DNA of 11,124 nucleotides, taken from contig CAKKQL010000188.1 in assembly GCA_919902095.1 (NCBI GenBank), forward strand, positions 1 through 11,124, given 5' to 3'. The notes beneath the pieces are model-generated. The model worked only from the letters and a program-made list of their open reading frames with translations, did not search any database and was not told the origin of the DNA. The stretch comes from Acidiferrobacterales bacterium. Its GTDB lineage: Bacteria > Pseudomonadota > Gammaproteobacteria > Acidiferrobacterales > Sulfurifustaceae. Shown here one piece after another: positions 6,598-11,124 of the stretch (the stretch's first letter is position 1; every line of letters starts with the position of its first letter). A program made the position numbers and the translations under genes.

Positions 6598-6603
6598 GAT
6601 GCC

Positions 6604-7653
6604 ATGAAATTCGTTGACGAAGTCACGATTCGCGTGCAGGCCGGTAGCGGCGGCAACGGCACGCTGTCGTTCCGGCGCGAGAAATTCGTTCCGCTCGGCG
6701 GGCCGGATGGCGGCGACGGCGGCGACGGCGGCAGCGTCTATCTCGTCGGGCGCGAGGGACTGAACACGCTCGCCGACTACCGGCACACGCGCCGGTTCCA
6801 GGCGCAGAATGGCGCAAAGGGCGGCGGCGCCGACCGCAGCGGCAAGCAGGGCGCGGATCTGTTCCTGCCGGTTCCGGTAGGCACGAAGGTCACGGAAGCC
6901 GATACCTCCGAGGTCATTGGCGAAATCACGCGCGAGGGCGAGCAGTTGCTGGTGGCGCGCGGCGGCCGGCACGGGCTGGGCAATACGCGCTTCAAGTCGA
7001 GCGTCAACCGCGCGCCGCGCAAGACCACGCCCGGGCAGCCCGGCGAAGTGCGCGAACTCGCGCTTGAGCTGCAGGTGCTGGCCGACGTGGGTCTGCTCGG
7101 GCTGCCGAATGCCGGCAAGTCGACGTTGCTGCGCGCGGTGTCGCAGGCGCGGCCCAAGGTGGCGGACTATCCGTTCACCACGCTGCATCCGCATCTCGGG
7201 GTCGTGCGCGTCGGCGAGCATCGCAGCTTCGTCGCCGCCGACATCCCCGGGTTGATCGAGGGCGCGGCCGAGGGCGCCGGCCTCGGCATCCAGTTCCTGC
7301 GCCATCTGGCGCGCACGCGCATCCTGCTGCACCTGGTGGACATGAGCGCGGCGGAATCGGGCAAGGAGCTGGCGCTGGCCGTGCGCGCCATCGAGGGCGA
7401 GCTCAAGAAGTTCAGCAAGGAGCTGGCGGCGCGCGAGCGCTGGCTGGTATTGAATAAAATGGACTTGGTGCCGGCGACGGAGCGCGAGGCGCGCGCCCGG
7501 GAACTGGTCAAGGCGCTGCGCTGGAAACGGCCGGTGTACCGCATCAGCGCCATCGCGGGTGAGGGTTGCCGCGAGCTGACGTATGATTTGATGCAACGCC
7601 TGGATGAACTGAACAAGAAAGCCGAGAGCCATGTCACCGAACAAAACATCTGA
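6604..7653 (+). CDS. obgE: ObgE/CgtA GTPase, ribosome-assembly factor
   Basis: Essential Obg-family GTPase that binds the 50S subunit and links ribosome maturation to growth and stress; 349 residues. The glycine-rich Obg domain occupies about residues 1-159. The G domain shows G1 GLPNAGKST (166-174), the G2 Thr pair (TT at 192-193), G3 DIPG (213-216), G4 NKMD (284-287) and G5 SAI (315-317). The tail is short. MKFVDEV is the typical Obg start, which supports the ATG at 6604, but there is no Shine-Dalgarno in front of it. The frame is open upstream, and a GTG at 6550, preceded by AGGAGG, would add 18 unrelated residues. The 3' end overlaps proB by 23 nt. Confidence 0.95.
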   Translation: MKFVDEVTIRVQAGSGGNGTLSFRREKFVPLGGPDGGDGGDGGSVYLVGREGLNTLADYRHTRRFQAQNGAKGGGADRSGKQGADLFLPVPVGTKVTEADTSEVIGEITREGEQLLVARGGRHGLGNTRFKSSVNRAPRKTTPGQPGEVRELALELQVLADVGLLGLPNAGKSTLLRAVSQARPKVADYPFTTLHPHLGVVRVGEHRSFVAADIPGLIEGAAEGAGLGIQFLRHLARTRILLHLVDMSAAESGKELALAVRAIEGELKKFSKELAARERWLVLNKMDLVPATEREARARELVKALRWKRPVYRISAIAGEGCRELTYDLMQRLDELNKKAESHVTEQNI

Positions 7654-8770
7654 CCGGCGCCAGACGCTCGTGCACACGCGCCGCGTGGTGGTCAAGATCG
7701 GAAGCGCACTGCTCACGCGAGATGCTCAGGGCCTGAACGTCGAGGGCATCGGCGATTGGGCGGCGCAGATTGCCGGCCTGCGCCAGCGGAAAATCGACGT
7801 CGTACTGGTCACCTCCGGCGCGGTCGCGGCCGGCATGCAGCGCCTGGGACGCAAGACCCGCCCGCATGCGTTGCACGAACTGCAGGCCATGGCCGCGATC
7901 GGCCAGATGGGGCTGGTGCAGGCATATGAAACCGCGTTCCAGCGCCACGGGTTGCACACGGCGCAGGTGTTGCTCACGCACGAGGATCTGGCCAGCCGCA
8001 ACCGCTATCTCAACGCCCGCAGCACGCTCACCACGCTGCTGGCGCTCGGGGCGGTGCCGGTGATCAACGAAAACGACACCGTGGCGACGGACGAGATTCG
8101 CTTCGGCGACAACGATACGCTGGCGGCGCTCGTGGCCAACCTGGTCGAGGCCGATCTGTTGGTGATTCTCACCGACCAGGCCGGACTCTACGAGCGCGAT
8201 CCGCGTCAGGACCCGGCCGCCAGACTGGTGCACGAGGGTGAGGCCGGTGACGTGCGCCTGCTGGAAATGGCCGGCGGCTCGGGCGCGCTCGGGCGCGGTG
8301 GCATGCGCACCAAGCTGCTCGCGGCCGAGCGCGCGGCGAACTCGGGCGCGGCGACCGTGATTGCCCCGGGGCGCGAAATCGACGTGCTCGCGCGCGTGCT
8401 GGGTGGCGAGACCCTCGGCACGCATCTGCGCCCGGCGCAGGAGCGGCTCGCGGCGCGCAAGCAATGGCTCGCGGCGCACGCGCACACCGCCGGCAAGCTG
8501 GTGCTGGACGAGGGCGCGGTGCGGGTTATCCGTGAGGCCGGCAAGAGCCTGCTGCCGGTGGGGGTGAAGGCCGTCGAGGGCAGTTTCACGCGCGGCGAGA
8601 TCGTGGCCTGCTGCGATGCGCACGGGCGCGAGGTCGCGCGCGGGCTTGTCAATTACGGTGCCGACGATACGCGCCGTATCATCGGCAAGCCAAGCGACCA
8701 GATTGAAACTATCTTGGGATACGTGGACGAGCCCGAACTCATCCATCGGGACAACATGGTGGTGATGTAA
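7631..8770 (+). CDS. proB: Glutamate 5-kinase
   Basis: First enzyme of proline synthesis: phosphorylates L-glutamate to gamma-glutamyl phosphate with ATP, in the cytoplasm. It has 379 residues. The amino-acid kinase domain holds VVKIGS with Lys22, TSGAVAAG with Ser62, INENDTV with Asn148 and Asp149, and TDQAGLY. A C-terminal PUA domain (about 287-366) is present, as in E. coli ProB, where the kinase is inhibited by proline. The start overlaps the end of obgE by 23 nt, so the two are probably coupled. A bidirectional terminator follows. proA is not adjacent in this window. Confidence 0.96.
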   Translation: MSPNKTSDRRQTLVHTRRVVVKIGSALLTRDAQGLNVEGIGDWAAQIAGLRQRKIDVVLVTSGAVAAGMQRLGRKTRPHALHELQAMAAIGQMGLVQAYETAFQRHGLHTAQVLLTHEDLASRNRYLNARSTLTTLLALGAVPVINENDTVATDEIRFGDNDTLAALVANLVEADLLVILTDQAGLYERDPRQDPAARLVHEGEAGDVRLLEMAGGSGALGRGGMRTKLLAAERAANSGAATVIAPGREIDVLARVLGGETLGTHLRPAQERLAARKQWLAAHAHTAGKLVLDEGAVRVIREAGKSLLPVGVKAVEGSFTRGEIVACCDAHGREVARGLVNYGADDTRRIIGKPSDQIETILGYVDEPELIHRDNMVVM

Positions 8771-8781
8771 GCAGGTTGTAA

Positions 8782-8817
8782 AAACAAAAAAGCCGGCGCA
8801 AGCCGGCTTTTTTGTTT
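8782..8817. terminator. Bidirectional intrinsic terminator between proB and rpsT
   Basis: A perfect 16-bp inverted repeat (8782-8797 with 8802-8817) with core GCCGGC-GCAA-GCCGGC, a GNRA-type tetraloop, and runs of six A before and six T after. Because the genes converge, it can end transcription of proB on the plus strand and rpsT on the minus strand. Confidence 0.95.
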
Positions 8818-8832
8818 GGAGTCCCGGTTGAA

Positions 8833-9102
8833 TCAGGCTTTCGCCAGAACGCGCACCTTGCTGTTCAGGCCGCTCTTGTAGCGTGCCGCGGCGTTCTTGT
8901 GGATGAAGCCCTTGCGTGCCATGCGGTCGATGACCGAGGACGCCGTGCGGAACGCCGATTGCGCGCCGTCCTTGTCTTTCTTGTCCACGGCCACGCGGAC
9001 GGTCTTGATGGCGCTGCGCAGCGCCGAACGCTGGGCGGCGTTGCGCGCGCGATGCGCCTCGGCCTGACGCGCGCGTTTCTTTGCCTGGATGGTATTGGCC
9101 AA
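8833..9102 (-). CDS. rpsT: 30S ribosomal protein S20
   Basis: An 89-residue, very basic helical protein that binds the 5' and 3'-minor domains of 16S rRNA. The N-terminus MANTIQAKKRARQAEAHR and the block DRMARKGFIHKNAAARYKSGL are diagnostic of S20. The start codon is TTG (9102-9100), with AAGGAG six nt upstream. E. coli rpsT also starts with UUG, and that rare codon takes part in S20 autoregulation. The gene is divergent from murJ and has its own strong promoter. Confidence 0.97.
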   Translation of the reverse strand: MANTIQAKKRARQAEAHRARNAAQRSALRSAIKTVRVAVDKKDKDGAQSAFRTASSVIDRMARKGFIHKNAAARYKSGLNSKVRVLAKA

Positions 9103-9149
9103 GTTCGACTCCTTAAAATAAACGGCCCGGAACGTCTGGGAAGGCGCGC

Positions 9150-9178
9150 ACTATGCTGATTTTGCTGCTTTTTGTCAA
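9150..9178 (-). promoter_or_regulatory. Sigma-70 promoter of rpsT
   Basis: On the minus strand a perfect TTGACA (9178-9173), 17 bp, and CATAGT (9155-9150). It is followed by GCGCGCC, the GC-rich discriminator usual at stringently controlled ribosomal promoters. Predicted leader about 40 nt. Confidence 0.8.
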
Positions 9179-9246
9179 CCCGGGCGCGAATCGCACCAGC
9201 CTCTCATATACCTTATGATTCAAGACGTTTACCGGACCTCTCTGGC

Positions 9247-10875
9247 GTGACACGCAAACTGATCCAGTCCACGGCCGTGACCGGCGGGATGACGCTCATC
9301 TCGCGCATTACCGGCCTCGTGCGCGACATCGTGTTCGCCGGGCTCATCGGCGCCGGCGCCGGTGTCGCCGCCGACGCCTTCTACGTCGCCTTCCGCATCC
9401 CGAACTTCCTGCGCCGCATCTTCGGCGAGGGCGCCTTCTCGCAGGCGTTCGTGCCAGTGTTCACCGAATACAAGACCCGCGCCACGCCGGAAGACACCCG
9501 CGCCTTCGTCGATCACATGACCGGCGTGCTCGGCGTCATCCTGTTTATCGTGACGCTGATCGGCGTGCTGGCGGCGCCGATTCTGGTGATGGTGTTGGCC
9601 CCCGGGTTCCTCGACGAGCCGCACAAGTACGACCTCACGGTGCAGATGCTGCGCATCATGTTTCCGTACCTGCTGTTCGTCTCGCTGGTGGCGATGGCCG
9701 CCGGCATTCTCAATACCTACGGCAAATTCGCCGCCGCCGCGTTCACGCCGGTGCTGCTCAATCTGTGCCTCATCGGCGCGGCCCTGTGGCTCGCGCCGCG
9801 GATGGCGGAACCGGTGCTGGCGCTGGCCTGGGGCGTGTTCCTGGCGGGCGTTGTGCAACTGCTTTTCCAGCTGCCGTTCCTGCGCGCCCTGCGCATACTG
9901 CCGCGCCCGCGCCTGAAACCGGTGCACGACTCCAGGGATGGAGGAGGTAGAGCAACGCCGGGAGCAGTTGCCGGAACAGCGGTCGGCGACGGGGTCGTGC
10001 GCGTGTTCAAGCTGATGCTGCCGGCGATCTTCGGCGTGTCCGTTTCGCAGATCAACCTGCTGGTGAACACGCTGCTGGCCTCGTTTCTCGTCACCGGCAG
10101 CGTTTCCTGGCTTTACTACTCCGACCGCCTGATGGAATTTCCGCTCGGCGTGTTCGGCATCGCGCTCGCCACGGTCATCCTGCCGAGCCTGTCGCGCAAA
10201 CACGCGACCAATTCGCACGAGGAATTCTCGCAGCTGCTCGACTGGGCGCTGCGCTGGGTGGTGCTCATCGGGCTGCCGGCGTCGGTGGCGCTGGTGGTGC
10301 TCTCCGGTCCGTTGCTGGCCACGCTGTTTCATTACGGCGCCTTCAACGCCCACGACGTGCGCATGAGCGCGCAGGCATTGATGGCGTTCTCGACCGGGCT
10401 GCTGGCGTTCATTCTCATCAAGGTGCTGGCGCCCGGCTTTTACGCGCGCCAGGACACGAAGACCCCGGTGCGCATCGGCATCGTCGCCATGCTCGTCAAC
10501 ATCGTCCTGAGCCTGGTGCTGGTGTTCCCGCTCAAGCACACCGGGCTGGCGCTCGCGATTTCATTCGCCGCGTTCGTCAACGCGGCGCTGTTGTACCGCC
10601 GGTTGCGCGCGCTGAACGTCTACCGGCCGCTGCCGGGCTGGGGCGCGTTCCTGCTGCGCGTTACGCTGGCCACCGCCGGCATGGGCGCGTTGCTGGCCTG
10701 GGGCGCGGGGGATATCGGGCGCTGGCTCGCGGCGCCGGCGCAGGAGCGGGTGATACAATTAACAATATGGGTCGTCGCGGGATTGCTGGCCTACGGCGGC
10801 CTGATGCTGGCGCTGGGCGTGCGCCCGGCGCAGATGCTGCTGCGCAAACCGGACGGGCCGCGAGGCGATGACTGA
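9247..10875 (+). CDS. murJ: MurJ (MviN), lipid II flippase
   Basis: Polytopic inner-membrane MOP-superfamily protein that moves lipid II across the membrane for peptidoglycan synthesis; 542 residues, about 14 membrane helices. Conserved MurJ blocks are present: SRITGLVRD with Arg20 and Arg26 (equivalent to essential E. coli Arg18 and Arg24), ADAFYVAFRIPNFLRRIF with Asp43 and Arg56/57, GVSVSQINLL, YYSDRLMEFP, and KVLAPGFYARQD. I chose GTG at 9247 because VTRKLIQSTAV aligns with family N-termini; the frame stays open to 9172, but that would run back through the rpsT promoter. The loop between helices 6 and 7 is about 22 residues longer than in E. coli (around 227-248), Gly/Ala-rich, and encoded by REP-like DNA. 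It overlaps the next gene by 8 nt. Confidence 0.95.
   Translation: MTRKLIQSTAVTGGMTLISRITGLVRDIVFAGLIGAGAGVAADAFYVAFRIPNFLRRIFGEGAFSQAFVPVFTEYKTRATPEDTRAFVDHMTGVLGVILFIVTLIGVLAAPILVMVLAPGFLDEPHKYDLTVQMLRIMFPYLLFVSLVAMAAGILNTYGKFAAAAFTPVLLNLCLIGAALWLAPRMAEPVLALAWGVFLAGVVQLLFQLPFLRALRILPRPRLKPVHDSRDGGGRATPGAVAGTAVGDGVVRVFKLMLPAIFGVSVSQINLLVNTLLASFLVTGSVSWLYYSDRLMEFPLGVFGIALATVILPSLSRKHATNSHEEFSQLLDWALRWVVLIGLPASVALVVLSGPLLATLFHYGAFNAHDVRMSAQALMAFSTGLLAFILIKVLAPGFYARQDTKTPVRIGIVAMLVNIVLSLVLVFPLKHTGLALAISFAAFVNAALLYRRLRALNVYRPLPGWGAFLLRVTLATAGMGALLAWGAGDIGRWLAAPAQERVIQLTIWVVAGLLAYGGLMLALGVRPAQMLLRKPDGPRGDD
9930..9971 (+). repeat. REP-like palindromes inserted in the murJ coding region
   Basis: Two stems lie inside the extra segment of murJ. 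CTCCA-GGGA-TGGAG spans 9930-9943, and GCAAC-10 nt-GTTGC spans 9952-9971. The second is headed by GTAG (9947-9950), the tetranucleotide that marks REP elements mobilised by RAYT transposases. The frame is preserved. The assignment is by pattern; copy number elsewhere is unknown. Confidence 0.45.
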
Positions 10876-11124
10876 CATAGCGGACATCATTCAGATCTCG
10901 GCGTGCAGCGACCCGCGCGTGTTCACGCTTGCGGAGGCGCAGGAGCTGTTTCCGGTGGTATGGAAACTCACACGCACGGCGCAGCGCGAACTCGAACCCG
11001 TGCGCCGCCAGCTCGAAGCCATGGTGCCGGCCAACCCCCAGATCCGCGAAGCGGAGCAGCGCTACGAGTCCATCGTGCGCCGCTGGGTCGGCAAGATGGA
11101 GCGTCTCGGGCTCGTGGTCAAAGG
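10868..11124 (+). CDS. DUF2203-type protein, N-terminal part (cut by window edge)
   Basis: The first 85 codons of an open frame that runs off the right edge. After a short head (MTDIADIIQISACSDPRV) it reads FTLAEAQELFPVV, then a charged helical stretch and KMERLGLVVKG. This is the order typical of DUF2203 proteins, in which a KG(x)-WLVDF segment usually follows; that part is missing here. Function of the family is unknown. The ATG lies within the end of murJ (8-nt overlap), so translation is probably coupled. There is no clear separate promoter. The family call is from recall of its pattern. Confidence 0.7.
   Translation, partial: MTDIADIIQISACSDPRVFTLAEAQELFPVVWKLTRTAQRELEPVRRQLEAMVPANPQIREAEQRYESIVRRWVGKMERLGLVVK

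Noticed and set aside
7634..8746. Long minus-strand open frame opposite proB
   Set aside because: Its composition (Arg, His, Gln-rich) is typical of antisense frames of a GC-rich gene; proB on the plus strand is complete with all motifs.
9172..9246. N-terminal extension of murJ to a TTG at 9172
   Set aside because: It would start inside the rpsT promoter region and add 25 residues absent from the MurJ family.
9229..10539. Long minus-strand open frame opposite murJ
   Set aside because: An antisense shadow rich in His, Gln and Arg without domains, opposite an intact MurJ.

Overview
The window is a GC-rich stretch of chromosome from a gammaproteobacterium. The gene order ispB / rplU-rpmA-obgE-proB / rpsT / murJ next to a pilSR-pilA block is typical of Pseudomonas-like and purple-sulfur-like Gammaproteobacteria. 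I cannot name the genus from sequence alone. Twelve protein genes (two cut by the window edges) and one tRNA are supported.

Left third, all on the minus strand. Read 5'->3' on that strand: a small zinc-ribbon membrane protein (4483-4250), then the PilS sensor kinase (4081-2423), the PilR response regulator (2421-1057), a 428-base intergenic region, the major type IV pilin PilA (628-176), an intrinsic terminator, and the first codons of a second, nearly identical pilin (41-1) running off the left edge. The pilR-pilA gap holds most of the regulatory content: an upstream dyad, an IHF-like site, a sigma-54 -24/-12 promoter, and then a leader of about 210 nt with several predicted stems and an intrinsic terminator ahead of the pilin ribosome binding site. 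The expected circuit is PilS -> PilR -> RNA polymerase sigma-54 -> pilA, possibly with a second control step in the leader RNA.

Middle. ispB and tRNA-Pro(CGG) lie on the minus strand. Divergent from ispB are rplU-rpmA (ribosomal proteins L21 and L27), a strong terminator, then obgE and proB, which overlap. A perfect 16-bp bidirectional terminator separates proB from the convergent rpsT (S20, UUG start). Housekeeping sigma-70 promoters are readable for ispB, rplU and rpsT.

Right end. murJ (lipid II flippase) diverges from rpsT and overlaps a DUF2203-type gene that is cut by the right edge. MurJ carries an extra cytoplasmic-loop segment of about 22 residues whose DNA looks like a GTAG-headed REP palindrome.

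The most unusual structure is a pair of long inverted repeats (4488-4592 and 6513-6597). Their arms are built from degenerate 7-base units, purine-rich on one strand. The two differ in base sequence but share the 7-nt period, arm size, orientation relative to the downstream gene, and position: each ends 4-6 nt before a start codon that lacks a Shine-Dalgarno sequence. They look like two members of one repeat family.
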